Source: Vagococcus salmoninarum
GTDB lineage: Bacteria > Bacillota > Bacilli > Lactobacillales > Vagococcaceae
Direction of reading: 5' to 3'
DNA length: 64,000 nt
Assembly (NCBI RefSeq): GCF_003987495.1
Contig: NZ_NGJU01000008.1
Span: forward strand, 1 to 64,000
The translations under genes were made by a program, and so were the position numbers. The notes below the pieces were generated by a model. The model did not search any database, had not been told where the DNA came from, and worked only from the letters and a program-made list of their open reading frames with translations. Of this stretch, positions 20,207-28,863 are shown one piece after another (the first letter of the stretch is position 1; the number at the start of each line of letters is the position of its first letter).

Positions 20207-21118
20207 ATGGAAAAGATTTTAGAGGCCTTTATTAAGAAAGCTCAAGCAGAACAATACGTTATAAATGGGGTTAAAATTACCGAAAAAGGTGAAACCAAGG
20301 CTTTTTATAACCGTTTTAATGACCAGGAACGCTTACATACTTTTTCAGCAAGTAAAAGTATTACTTCAATAGGGGTAGGTATCGCTATCGATGAAGGCTT
20401 GCTTCGCTTAGATGAAAAAATAGCCGATAGTTTTCAAGAGAGTATTCCAGAAGATGCTAGTCCCTATGTTTACGAGATAACGGTAGAAGACTTGTTAAAA
20501 ATGACTTGTGGTTTGAAAGACCCACTGTTTTTCTTTAGTACGCCAGAGCGTTATGGGATTAAGGACTGGGTGGGGCATTTTTTTAAAGCCGAATTCGCTC
20601 ATCAGCCGGGAACTAATTTTTTATACTCAAACTTTAATACATATATACTTAGCTGTTTAATTGAAAAGAAAGCCGGTGTTAATCTAGCTAGTTATTTAGA
20701 AGAACGATTTTTTGCTAAACTAGATATTTTAAGTCCTGACTGGTTTGTCTGTCCGATGGGTCATACGACTGGTGCCAATGGTTTATTTTTAACCATTGAT
20801 GAGATGTCGAGAATCGGGGAAATGTTACTCAATCAAGGCAGCTATCAAGGCCACAGAATTGTTTCTGAAAGTTACATCCAAGCTGCAACTAAAAATCAAT
20901 TTGTCAAAGATTGGCCTAATCAAGGCTACGGGTATCAATTTTGGCGCGGCAAAGACGGTCTGTCCTATTTAGCAGCCGGAAAATACGGTCAAATGATTCA
21001 TGTCTTAGAAGAAGAAGGTCTAGTCATCGCCATTCAGGCACTATCGGAAAAAGATATTGAGAGTTTTGCTTGGGATCAGTTAATTAAACCGTTAAAAAAC
21101 AAGGTGAATAATATATAA
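20207..21118 (+). CDS. Serine hydrolase, beta-lactamase/class C esterase family
   Basis: A 303-residue serine hydrolase of the class C beta-lactamase/esterase fold. The nucleophile motif SASK (about residues 47-50) is the SxxK tetrad, YSNFNTY supplies the YxN motif, and AAGKYGQ lies where the KTG-like motif is expected. There is no signal peptide or lipobox, so it is probably cytoplasmic. As the last gene of the beta-glucoside operon it may remove an acyl or other ester group from the imported sugar; that is only a suggestion from context. The ATG at 20207 has AGGAGA 8 bp upstream. Confidence 0.82.
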   Translation: MEKILEAFIKKAQAEQYVINGVKITEKGETKAFYNRFNDQERLHTFSASKSITSIGVGIAIDEGLLRLDEKIADSFQESIPEDASPYVYEITVEDLLKMTCGLKDPLFFFSTPERYGIKDWVGHFFKAEFAHQPGTNFLYSNFNTYILSCLIEKKAGVNLASYLEERFFAKLDILSPDWFVCPMGHTTGANGLFLTIDEMSRIGEMLLNQGSYQGHRIVSESYIQAATKNQFVKDWPNQGYGYQFWRGKDGLSYLAAGKYGQMIHVLEEEGLVIAIQALSEKDIESFAWDQLIKPLKNKVNNI

Positions 21119-21166
21119 AAGACATAAAAACCGATATTATTATTAATATCGGTTTTTATGTCTTTT
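21117..21166. terminator. Long bidirectional terminator of the beta-glucoside operon
   Basis: A perfect 23-bp stem (21117-21139 with 21144-21166) and a 4-base loop, TTAT. The T-rich right arm and A-rich left arm allow termination in both directions. The stem overlaps the stop codon of the serine hydrolase gene. Confidence 0.85.
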
Positions 21167-21311
21167 AACGTTCAAAAACCGCGTTCTTTTAATCGGTTTA
21201 TGATCGATGGTAAATAACATCAAAAACTAGTGTCAGTTATAAAAAAACGCTGTACAGCCGTAGAATCAACTTAAATAGCTGTTGTTATTTAACGTAAAAA
21301 ACAAAAAAATG

Positions 21312-21341
21312 TTGTTTTTGTTCAATAAACAGGTGTATAAT
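21312..21341 (+). promoter_or_regulatory. Promoter of the large WxL surface protein
   Basis: TTGTTT (21312-21317), an 18-bp spacer and a perfect TATAAT (21336-21341), 68 bp before the ATG at 21409. The rest of the 290-bp gap from 21119 holds the terminator above and AT-rich sequence without a recognisable gene. Confidence 0.55.
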
Positions 21342-21408
21342 AAATAAACGATGACTATTAAACCGTAACTTGAAATAAATATAAAAGAGAAGGGAATGGG
21401 AATCGATA

Positions 21409-24342
21409 ATGAAAACAACAGGTAAGAAATTGAGCATTTTTATTTTGCTAAGTCTGAGTATTGTCTTGCTAAGTTTTGTGACGTTGACGCGGATACCAAC
21501 TAAGTTAAATGCTAAAGATACTGAGACAAGTCAAGTAAAAGAAGCAACAAAAAGTGAGGAAGTATCTGCCACAAAAGAAGAGCTGTTAGCAACTTCAGAA
21601 ACACAAGAGACAGAAAGAGAGGAGGGTGATTCTAAAAAAATTCTGAAGGGCTTAGAAGGCAAAGAATACGCCATTGCACCAAATGGTGTGAAAGTCCCAC
21701 TAGATGCCAAAATCACTGATTTTGAGACGATTGAAGATTTTCCTTTTGAAGCTTTAGATGAGACCGCGAATATGATCGATGACTCCTTTACACGCATGAC
21801 GATTAATTCCCCTGTCGAGTTTCCAACTAAATTGAAGGATGGCCGTAAGTATAATTTTATTTTTGGTGCCATGTCAAATTATCGAAAAGTCAGTAACACA
21901 TCAACTGAAAAAGTCCCAACAGGTTCTACTCAAGCCCCTTTTCGTCGAGACCATGCTTATGCCATATTACCAGAAAAAAATATGCCGATTGAAAAAATAT
22001 TAAATGTAAAATGGGCAACGGGGATTCCTACGCTGCCAACGATTGCTGGTGTCGATTCAGTCATTCCACTGTACGGAACGCAAGTTGTGATTGAGCCTTC
22101 TAAAATTACAGAGGGGGATGAGCCAATCTGGATTAGCTCAGTCTATCCGGCAGGGTTTGGAGCAGGTTCCTATCAAAGTGGTTATGCTTTTTCAGAACTA
22201 CTAACCCATGTTGGTAATGTGAAACCACTTAATGGTGGTGAAATGCCACAAGTCTTGATCATGTATAAAAAAGGTTATGAGGTCTACGCTTATGGGGTTT
22301 CTTATAATTCATCAAATAAAAGTATTGATGGCTATGTCCGGGTCAAATTAGCACCAAAAGGCGTTAAAGGTCGGGTAACAATGGAAACAACTTATGTTAA
22401 TGCCCTTAGTAAGTCGCGAGAAATGGCTTTAGCCTATGGTATTCACGTGGATATTAACACACTGCATGATCGGTCTAATTTGTATTCTTTAGGAAACTAT
22501 CAAGGTTCTTATTTTGAACAGAAGAAAGTTTCAGATGGCTATGACTACTTGTTAAAATATCATACCGATGGCTATGATAACCAACCAGATGCCCTTTTTG
22601 GCAATGGCTTATGGGGTGAACCAATTTGGGAAAAAGCGAAATATCATGTTAATATGTATGCCAACTTCACGACGCCAGGAACAGTAGATCCAGGCTTCCA
22701 AAAAAAGTATGAAGATGACAGCCATCCGGCTGTCGCACTACGATGGAATTTGAAAGAGACACCACCGGCTCAAATCTATATGGCTCGTTTTGAACAATCA
22801 ATTACGACAGCAAATGCCATGCCACCTAAAGTGACGAAAACAGCGAAAAACATCACGACCTCAAACATTGCTAATAGTAATGTTGATGATTTTCTTGAAT
22901 ATTCAATTACTGTAGACACGCCGACATCGATTTTTGATACGGTGTTAGAAGATGTGTTGCCAGAGGGCTTATCAAAACCAGAGTACGTTAAGGTTGATAC
23001 TTATCTTAACGGGAAGCCGATGACAACGAAAGACTTAGACGTTGACGTTGTCTATACTGAAGGTACGCGTAAGCTACTAGTTGAGGCGGAAGAACTGGAA
23101 CCAGAGAAAACAGTGATTCGTTACAAAGTCCAAGTCTTACCAGAAGCAAGTGACAAATTATTAACTAACCGGGTTGTTTTTAATGGTGTCGACTTTGATG
23201 ATGATCCTTTAGAGGAGGTAGAAGCCACCTTCGATGTTAAAATCAAAGAAATCCCCTATGGTTTTGCGTTAATTAAATACGTCGATAAAGATAAAAAACC
23301 GCTAGCTGATGAAGTGACGTTACAAGGCAAAACAGGGACCACAATTACGCCAGAAGTTAAGGACATTGCTGGGTATATTTTAGATAAAGTGGAACCGCCA
23401 GAAACCTTAAAATATAAAGTCGGGACACAAACCATTACTTATATTTATAAAGAAGGCCGTTTCACGTTGAAACAAGAAGTATTAGATAGTTTAAATCCTT
23501 CTTTAGATGGCAAAACAGTTAAGAATAACCAAGTCTTGACTTATAGAGTAACCTTAGAAAGTCTCTTTAAACCTGAAACACCAGCAGTTGCTACTTATCA
23601 AACAGTGACTGTAACAGAAAATATTGGTGATTACTTAGAAAGTGCTGAAGAAATTACTTTCTTAACAAAAGATGGAACGGTTGCTGGCACAGGTAGCTAT
23701 GACCCAGTAAAAAAAGAAGTGAAAGCGACCTTAACTAATTTAACAATTGATCGAAGTGAGAACTTAATTTTAACATTTAAGGCAACGGTTAAAAAAGATG
23801 CCTTAGCCGAGACGAAAATTATTGTCAACGGGACCGCAACAGCGAGCTATTCAAATAATATGACAGCAGCTGAAGTGCGATCAAAAGATGTTATCTCAAC
23901 AGTCTTAGGGGGCCTAACATTAGTCTCTGCACCAGATGGCGTTAATTTTGGGAGTGTCAATGTCAGTGATTACCAAAAAGAAGTAGCAGTTGATAAAAAT
24001 GACATGCAAACACCACTCTTAGTTCAAGACACGCGCATCAAACGGACTAACTGGGATGTGACAGCCCACATCATTAGTGACATGACTAATGGCAGTGACG
24101 TTAGGACAGGTGCTTTAAAATATTATCATAAAAAAACCCCACTGACTTTAAGCAACTTGCCTCAGCCAATCTATGACAATGATGGCAAAAATACCACTTT
24201 TGAATTTAATATCTCCGATTTATGGGGGAAAGTGGCAGAGGCAGAAGGATTGAAATTAGACATGTCAGGTGGCGAAGCACCAAGTGCCACTAATAGCTAT
24301 GAGGGGACAATTCAATGGACAGTCCGAGATGTGATTGAATAA
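21409..24342 (+). CDS. Large secreted modular WxL-locus surface protein
   Basis: A 977-residue secreted protein. It has a signal peptide (residues 1 to about 35), a Thr/Glu-rich linker (36-80), a roughly 370-residue N-terminal globular region I cannot assign, and a DUF11-like beta-sandwich (about 471-610). A MucBP-type repeat follows (about 617-684, GFALIKYVDKDKK to TYIYKEG), then a second DUF11-like domain (about 685-830) and a C-terminal WxL-like domain. The two WxL motifs are degenerate (NWDVTAHI and IQWTVRD). It has no LPxTG, so attachment would be non-covalent through the WxL domain. The architecture suggests an adhesin or a scaffold for the small WxL proteins. It has its own promoter and terminator. 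Confidence 0.82.
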   Translation: MKTTGKKLSIFILLSLSIVLLSFVTLTRIPTKLNAKDTETSQVKEATKSEEVSATKEELLATSETQETEREEGDSKKILKGLEGKEYAIAPNGVKVPLDAKITDFETIEDFPFEALDETANMIDDSFTRMTINSPVEFPTKLKDGRKYNFIFGAMSNYRKVSNTSTEKVPTGSTQAPFRRDHAYAILPEKNMPIEKILNVKWATGIPTLPTIAGVDSVIPLYGTQVVIEPSKITEGDEPIWISSVYPAGFGAGSYQSGYAFSELLTHVGNVKPLNGGEMPQVLIMYKKGYEVYAYGVSYNSSNKSIDGYVRVKLAPKGVKGRVTMETTYVNALSKSREMALAYGIHVDINTLHDRSNLYSLGNYQGSYFEQKKVSDGYDYLLKYHTDGYDNQPDALFGNGLWGEPIWEKAKYHVNMYANFTTPGTVDPGFQKKYEDDSHPAVALRWNLKETPPAQIYMARFEQSITTANAMPPKVTKTAKNITTSNIANSNVDDFLEYSITVDTPTSIFDTVLEDVLPEGLSKPEYVKVDTYLNGKPMTTKDLDVDVVYTEGTRKLLVEAEELEPEKTVIRYKVQVLPEASDKLLTNRVVFNGVDFDDDPLEEVEATFDVKIKEIPYGFALIKYVDKDKKPLADEVTLQGKTGTTITPEVKDIAGYILDKVEPPETLKYKVGTQTITYIYKEGRFTLKQEVLDSLNPSLDGKTVKNNQVLTYRVTLESLFKPETPAVATYQTVTVTENIGDYLESAEEITFLTKDGTVAGTGSYDPVKKEVKATLTNLTIDRSENLILTFKATVKKDALAETKIIVNGTATASYSNNMTAAEVRSKDVISTVLGGLTLVSAPDGVNFGSVNVSDYQKEVAVDKNDMQTPLLVQDTRIKRTNWDVTAHIISDMTNGSDVRTGALKYYHKKTPLTLSNLPQPIYDNDGKNTTFEFNISDLWGKVAEAEGLKLDMSGGEAPSATNSYEGTIQWTVRDVIE

Positions 24343-24372
24343 ATTAATCACAGTAGTCAAATAGATAATTAA

Positions 24373-24409
24373 AACTAACGATAAGCTTTGGCTTGTCGTT
24401 AGTTTTTTT
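24373..24409 (+). terminator. Terminator of the large WxL-locus protein gene
   Basis: A 14-bp stem AACTAACGATAAGC/GCTTGTCGTTAGTT with one G-T pair and a TTTG loop, followed by TTTTT. Confidence 0.85.
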
Positions 24410-24459
24410 GCATTAAGTTACGTGAGAAATAGCATAATTAAAGAGTGATGTTTAAAAAG

Positions 24460-24474
24460 TTACCACACCTAGGG
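24460..24474 (+). promoter_or_regulatory. WxL-locus motif, copy 1
   Basis: TTACCACACCTAGGG lies 35 bp upstream of the -35 hexamer of the recombinase-like regulator gene. Related copies occur at 25203, 29816 and 34303. The position fits an activator site. Confidence 0.4.
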
Positions 24475-24508
24475 CATATTTCCAACTGTGCGAGTGTTCG
24501 ATTAGGAC

Positions 24509-24537
24509 TTACAATGAATTTAGTAATAGGATAGAAT
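24509..24537 (+). promoter_or_regulatory. Promoter of the recombinase-like regulator gene
   Basis: TTACAA (24509-24514), a 17-bp spacer and TAGAAT (24532-24537), 66 bp before the ATG at 24604. A related TTAGGA-n-TTACAR segment occurs before the next operon at 25240-25252. Confidence 0.5.
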
Positions 24538-24603
24538 TGTGAACAAAGAAGTTCATTCAGAAAAAATATGATACATGAAACATCGAAGTTGAGGGAGAAG
24601 GAT

Positions 24604-25170
24604 ATGGGGAAAATAGGTTATATTCAAAAAAATCTAAACGAACAAGAACTAGCTAAAAATTTAAATACACTTATTCAATATGGGTGTGTTCAAGTTTTTA
24701 TTGAAACTGAGGAAGGCCTTGAATTAATGCGACTTGTTAATCATTTAAAGATGGGGATGGAACTAGTTGTTTGTAATTTTGCTAATATTAATAAAAGAAT
24801 CAATGAATTGAGCATGTTTTTAAATCAATTGACCGAAGAAGGGATTGCTGTTTATTCAATTGAAGAAAATATTAATAGTTTGGAAAGTCAGAACTTGATG
24901 TTGAGCCAAATTTTAAGCTTAGGGATAGAAATTGATTTAGCTGTGATTAGACAACAAAGAGGAGGAAGAAGTAGTCGTATTGGAAGGCGAGGAGAGCTCG
25001 GTAGACCGAGTTTAACAAGTGAAAAAATCAATGAAATTATTTTCTACCATAGTAAAAAGAAGATGAGTTATCGCGAAATTAGTGAATTAACAGGTGTCGC
25101 TTTAGGAACTGTTCATAAGTACATCAAGCAACAAGGCGATGCTGGTGATAACACTATAAACAAGGTCTGA
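24604..25170 (+). CDS. Catalytically dead serine-recombinase-like DNA-binding protein
   Basis: This 188-residue protein aligns by eye along its length with serine resolvases. The N-terminal GYIQKNLNEQ corresponds to GYARVSTDEQ, with the catalytic Ser replaced by Asn and the Arg before it by Gln. VVCNFANINKR corresponds to VVTRLDRLGRS, with both active-site Arg replaced by Asn. A C-terminal helix-turn-helix is intact (LTSEKINEIIFYHSKKKMSY to GTVHKYIKQQ), preceded by the GRPSLT lead-in seen in resolvases. Recombination activity is therefore unlikely and a regulatory role is inferred. The ATG at 24604 has GGGAGAAGG upstream; the earlier in-frame ATG at 24568 lacks a site. Confidence 0.75.
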   Translation: MGKIGYIQKNLNEQELAKNLNTLIQYGCVQVFIETEEGLELMRLVNHLKMGMELVVCNFANINKRINELSMFLNQLTEEGIAVYSIEENINSLESQNLMLSQILSLGIEIDLAVIRQQRGGRSSRIGRRGELGRPSLTSEKINEIIFYHSKKKMSYREISELTGVALGTVHKYIKQQGDAGDNTINKV

Positions 25171-25202
25171 AACAGACAATAAGAAGGTCAAAGTTCATTT
25201 TA

Positions 25203-25217
25203 TTACCACAGCGAGGG
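25203..25217 (+). promoter_or_regulatory. WxL-locus motif, copy 2
   Basis: TTACCACAGCGAGGG, about 105 bp before the LPxTG-protein start, matches copy 1 at 12 of 15 positions, including all eight bases of TTACCACA. A weak promoter (TTACAG at 25247, 17 bp, TGATTT) lies 30 bp downstream. Confidence 0.4.
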
Positions 25218-25321
25218 ACCTTTAAAGTATTTTAATCATTTAGGAATTACAGTAAAGTTAAATGGTAGCTGATTTCCGAACAGTACGAAAAAGGTAGTAA
25301 TTATGAATGAGGAGGGTGTGG

Positions 25322-25636
25322 ATGAAAGTTATCAAAAAGCTAATGGTCGCTCAAGTAATTGTTTTAGTATTACTTGTTGGTTTGGCGACAGTCAGTCACG
25401 CTGTTGAGACCGATGTTGATGTTGGCGTTGAGTTTACTGAAATCACTGGAAATTCAAAGCCAATCAAACCGCCAAGAAAAGCAGCCCATGAACCAATAAA
25501 AAAAGTCATTAGGTTGCCACAAACTAGCACTAATAATGATCGAAAGTGGATAATCTTAGGTGTGCTTACTTCAATCAGCGTGATGTCATTGTTGTGTGTT
25601 CGGAAAAATGAGGTGTTGAACAATGAAATTAAATGA
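25322..25636 (+). CDS. Small LPxTG-type surface protein of the WxL locus
   Basis: A 104-residue secreted protein. It has a signal peptide (to about residue 27, ending VSHA), a short mature region of about 45 residues, then a sortase signal LPQTS, a hydrophobic helix (WIILGVLTSISVMSLLCV) and a short charged tail. LPQTS fits LPxTG except for Ser in the last place, as seen in some sortase substrates. Small LPxTG proteins of unknown role are a regular part of WxL loci. The ATG at 25322 has AGGAGG 6 bp upstream. Its stop overlaps the next WxL gene by 14 bp. A sortase gene lies at 59732. Confidence 0.82.
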   Translation: MKVIKKLMVAQVIVLVLLVGLATVSHAVETDVDVGVEFTEITGNSKPIKPPRKAAHEPIKKVIRLPQTSTNNDRKWIILGVLTSISVMSLLCVRKNEVLNNEIK

Positions 25637-26327
25637 AAGCGCAGTGGTATGTATCATCCTAGCTAGTTGTTTGTTTTCAGGAACCACTTATTTAGCAGCT
25701 GGGAACGACTTGACTTCTGAGGCAGACGTGACATTCAAGGCTAATACTAAGCCGATTAGGCCAGTGGATCCGGGAGAAGGTGAGGAAATTGAGGCGAATC
25801 GCCCACCGACAGAAGGTCCATTAAGTATTAATTATGCGTCAAATTTGGAATTTGGCAAGCAAAAGAAAGCTTTAGGGGAGCAAGTTTTTTATGCCCAAAA
25901 TGATCAAATTACTGTAGCTAGCACAAAGGAGCTAAAAACAGTACCGAACTTTGTTCAAATAACTGATTTAAGAGGAACCGCAAGTGGTTGGCGTTTGAGT
26001 GTTAAACAGAATGGACCACTCAAGAAACAAAATGGTGCCAAGTTAACAGGTAGTTCTATAGTTATTTCAGCTGGGAATGTGGAATCCATGTACGGCTTTC
26101 CTGACAAGCCAACTGGTTTAAAGAAAAATCAATTGTTGTTAGAAGATGGTCAAAGCCATGAAATTCTAAATGCTGAACCTGGTACTGGTGTGAGCACTTG
26201 GAATATCTATCTCGGTAAAAGTGGCGACTTGAGTAGTGGTATTCGCTTGATTGTGCCAGATGAAGGTGTGCCAGAAGTTGGCCGCTATCAGACAAGCTTA
26301 ACCTGGGTCTTAACAGACGCATTATAA
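25623..26327 (+). CDS. WxL domain surface protein 1
   Basis: A 234-residue secreted protein with an N-terminal signal peptide (ending near LAAGND) and an acidic, Pro-rich linker. It carries a C-terminal WxL domain that starts PLSINYASNLEFGKQ and ends SLTWVLTDAL, with the first motif as GWRLSV. WxL domains bind peptidoglycan non-covalently and display proteins at the cell surface of low-GC Gram-positives. It starts inside the end of the LPxTG gene, with GAGG upstream. Apart from the linker there is no other domain, so the protein is little more than the WxL module. Confidence 0.88.
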   Translation: MKLNESAVVCIILASCLFSGTTYLAAGNDLTSEADVTFKANTKPIRPVDPGEGEEIEANRPPTEGPLSINYASNLEFGKQKKALGEQVFYAQNDQITVASTKELKTVPNFVQITDLRGTASGWRLSVKQNGPLKKQNGAKLTGSSIVISAGNVESMYGFPDKPTGLKKNQLLLEDGQSHEILNAEPGTGVSTWNIYLGKSGDLSSGIRLIVPDEGVPEVGRYQTSLTWVLTDAL

Positions 26328-26352
26328 AAATATCAAAGAGGGAGTTAGACAG

Positions 26353-27138
26353 ATGAAAAAGACATTAGCAAAAGTAACATTAATCTCATCATTACTATTA
26401 GGAGGGCTATTAGCTAGTAGTGTTGCCCTAGCAGCTGAGCCTTTATCACAAAAGGTTACAACTAGAGGGGACGTCCAGTTTAAAGCAGCGAATGATCTTA
26501 AACCAGTCGATCCAGTTGATCCGGAAGATGAAAAACCAGAACCAATTGATCCAACTGATCCAACAAAACCACCTGTTGTTTATCCTGGCGGGCCATTACG
26601 TTTAAATCATGTCCCACAACTGTCATTTGGTATAAATGAAATTGATGCCAAAGGCCAAGTTATTTCAGCTCTTTTAGAAACGGTCATTGATTCTGAAAGT
26701 AAAGTCGAAACACCACGAGCAAGTTTTGTAGAAGTTGCGGATGAAACAGGCTCGTTGCGTGGTTGGGAAGTAACAGTTCAAAGTGACGGTATTTTTAAAT
26801 CAGCAAAAGGTAACATTGAAGGGGCAATAACATTTAATGGGGCAGCCTTACGTGGGTTAAACGGAATGGAAACTAAACCTGAGGCGGCACCAACAGCAAC
26901 GTCCTCATTCTCAATCGGTAAAGACCACCTAGGTGTCGCTTCCGTTATGAAAGCTGACACTAACAAGGGTTACAATAAATGGCAAGTTCATTACGGTCAT
27001 TCAGATCAAGCAGTGGTCGATCAAGACAAAGTTAAACGTAATAATCAGGTGACATTAACTGTGCCAGAAGGTCAGTTAGTTTTAGCCGATGTTGAATATG
27101 TGGCAGCCATTCAATGGTCACTAGTTCAAGGTCTATAA
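26353..27138 (+). CDS. WxL domain surface protein 2
   Basis: A 261-residue secreted WxL protein. It has a signal peptide MKKTLAKVTLISSLLLGG to about residue 28 (ASSVALA) and a linker with repeated DPxDP units (PVDPVDPEDEKPEPIDPTD). The WxL domain begins GPLRLNHVPQLSFG, has its first motif as GWEVTV (Val in place of Leu), and ends AIQWSLVQGL. A GAGGGAG site precedes the ATG. It is the second of five tandem paralogues at 25623-29652 that read in one direction without visible internal terminators. Confidence 0.9.
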   Translation: MKKTLAKVTLISSLLLGGLLASSVALAAEPLSQKVTTRGDVQFKAANDLKPVDPVDPEDEKPEPIDPTDPTKPPVVYPGGPLRLNHVPQLSFGINEIDAKGQVISALLETVIDSESKVETPRASFVEVADETGSLRGWEVTVQSDGIFKSAKGNIEGAITFNGAALRGLNGMETKPEAAPTATSSFSIGKDHLGVASVMKADTNKGYNKWQVHYGHSDQAVVDQDKVKRNNQVTLTVPEGQLVLADVEYVAAIQWSLVQGL

Positions 27139-27155
27139 AAAAGAGGAGGATTATG

Positions 27156-27983
27156 ATGAAAGTATCTAAATTAATCGGTTTGTCAGTCTGTGGTTTAATT
27201 TTACTAGGAGTAGCTAGTACAGCCATGGCAGCAGAGGGAGGCAGTGCTATGACTGATGGCACAATTGACTTTGAAGTCGAAACAGATCCAGCCGGGGAAA
27301 TTATTAAACCAGAAACAGAGGAGCCAATCGAAACAGAAGAAGGCAGTTCAACGACTGGTAATTTACGGATTCAGTTTGTGCCAGATTTCAACTTTGGGCA
27401 TCAAAAAATTAAAACGGGTGAGGAAACATATGCCCCAACTTATATGAAATATCGGTATAAAAATCAACCCGTCGGTAAAGACGGGGAGTACTACATGCCT
27501 CACTTCTTACAAGTCAGCGATACGCGAGGCACAAATGAAGGCTTTACATTAACTGTTAAAGGAACAACATTTAAACGTAAAACTGGGGACGAATTACCTT
27601 TTGCGACGATTGCCTTAACAGATGGTCGCCTATCTAATAACGTCTTTTCAGAAGCTGAAATTAAAAATCGGGTCGATACGTTTAAAGGGGTCAGTAATGT
27701 TGGAACTGGAAAATTAGTTATTCCAACGGGGATGGCAGATGCACTACCGGTGATGATGACTAAAAGTAATGAAAAAGTCCACTCGACAAATGGAACTCAA
27801 ACATCATTAATACTTAGTTCAACTTACGATAAAGATAACTTAGATTATCTAGCAACAGCTAAAAATGAAGAGGTAGTCTTTACAAAAACGAATAAAGACA
27901 TCCCGACGATCACCCCAGTTGCGCCAGCTGAGTTAGATCCTTATGAGTCTAAAATCACTTGGACACTAACAACGGGAATTTAA
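27156..27983 (+). CDS. WxL domain surface protein 3
   Basis: A 275-residue secreted WxL protein with a signal peptide ending near STAMAAEG, an acidic linker (IIKPETEEPIETEEGSS), and a WxL domain from NLRIQFVPDFNFG to ITWTLTTGI. The first WxL motif has Phe in place of Trp (GFTLTV), a visible divergence from the paralogues. The region between the motifs is longer than in proteins 1 and 2. ATG codons at 27153 and 27156 are both possible; 27156 gives a better distance from GAGGAGG. The upstream in-frame start at 27114 overlaps the previous gene and was rejected. Confidence 0.88.
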   Translation: MKVSKLIGLSVCGLILLGVASTAMAAEGGSAMTDGTIDFEVETDPAGEIIKPETEEPIETEEGSSTTGNLRIQFVPDFNFGHQKIKTGEETYAPTYMKYRYKNQPVGKDGEYYMPHFLQVSDTRGTNEGFTLTVKGTTFKRKTGDELPFATIALTDGRLSNNVFSEAEIKNRVDTFKGVSNVGTGKLVIPTGMADALPVMMTKSNEKVHSTNGTQTSLILSSTYDKDNLDYLATAKNEEVVFTKTNKDIPTITPVAPAELDPYESKITWTLTTGI

Positions 27984-28023
27984 GCAGATAATCCCAAAAA
28001 CACATATGAAAGTAGGAATAAAA

Positions 28024-28821
28024 ATGAAAAAAGTTATTTTAACAACAGCGCTATTAGGTCTTTTCAGCTCAAGTTTATTAGGAGGCGTGACGGCTTTTGC
28101 AGCCGACCCAGCCCCATTACCAACAGCTGGTGAAATTAAATTTACGACAGACGAAGATGAAGAAGGGGAAGTTATTAAACCTAATCCCGACGAAGAAGAG
28201 GAAGAGGATCAAGAAATCATTACGCCAGAAGATGGTGGAACAACAAGAGGTCCCCTACGGATTCAATTCGTGCCAGATTTTAAATTTGGTGTTAAAAAAG
28301 GCATTAGTTCTGCCAAGATGGTTGAAGATGTCTTAGTGATTCCTTACAAAGACAAAGCTAACCAACCGACTGGCAAAGCCATCCCAACGTTTGTCCAAGT
28401 GACAGATAACCGTGGTCTTGCAACAGCTGATTTTACCGATTGGACACTATCAGTCTATGCTAGCGAATTTAAAACAGCTGATCACGAGTTAACAGGCTCA
28501 CATGTGAAACTAAACGAGAGTACGTTAACAACGACTTTAGGGGATACCGATGTTGCTGGGAATTTAGTCAATGGTAATGCTTTAGGAGAAGTAATTCCGA
28601 CAACGCCTGCTAAGCCTTTAACAGTTTTAGCCTCAAAAGGTGTCAATACAAATGGACACCAAGTATCGAATGTTTTCCACGCAAATTATAAAAAAGAAAC
28701 AACTTATGCACCAGAAACACGTAGTCATGGGGCTGAGTTTGTCAAACCGGCGGGAATTGCGCCACAAAAAGATGTGTTATACACAGCAACAATGACATGG
28801 ACATTAACATCAGGTTTATAA
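28024..28821 (+). CDS. WxL domain surface protein 4
   Basis: A 265-residue secreted WxL protein: signal peptide to about residue 27 (GVTAFAADP), a strongly acidic linker (EVIKPNPDEEEEEDQEI), and a WxL domain from PLRIQFVPDFKFGV to TMTWTLTSGL, with DWTLSV as the first motif. It is closest to protein 3 in the opening of its WxL domain (LRIQFVPDFxFG). The ATG at 28024 is supported by an AGGA site; an earlier in-frame ATG at 28006 encodes extra residues before a normal signal peptide and was rejected. Confidence 0.88.
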   Translation: MKKVILTTALLGLFSSSLLGGVTAFAADPAPLPTAGEIKFTTDEDEEGEVIKPNPDEEEEEDQEIITPEDGGTTRGPLRIQFVPDFKFGVKKGISSAKMVEDVLVIPYKDKANQPTGKAIPTFVQVTDNRGLATADFTDWTLSVYASEFKTADHELTGSHVKLNESTLTTTLGDTDVAGNLVNGNALGEVIPTTPAKPLTVLASKGVNTNGHQVSNVFHANYKKETTYAPETRSHGAEFVKPAGIAPQKDVLYTATMTWTLTSGL

Positions 28822-28863
28822 CAGTTAACTTAAAAAAATGAAATGAAAAGAGGACAAGAAAAA

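Noticed and set aside
24604-25170. Active site-specific recombinase or invertase of the WxL locus
   Set aside because: The nucleophile Ser and the key Arg residues are replaced, and no inverted repeat pair that could be a target was seen around the locus.
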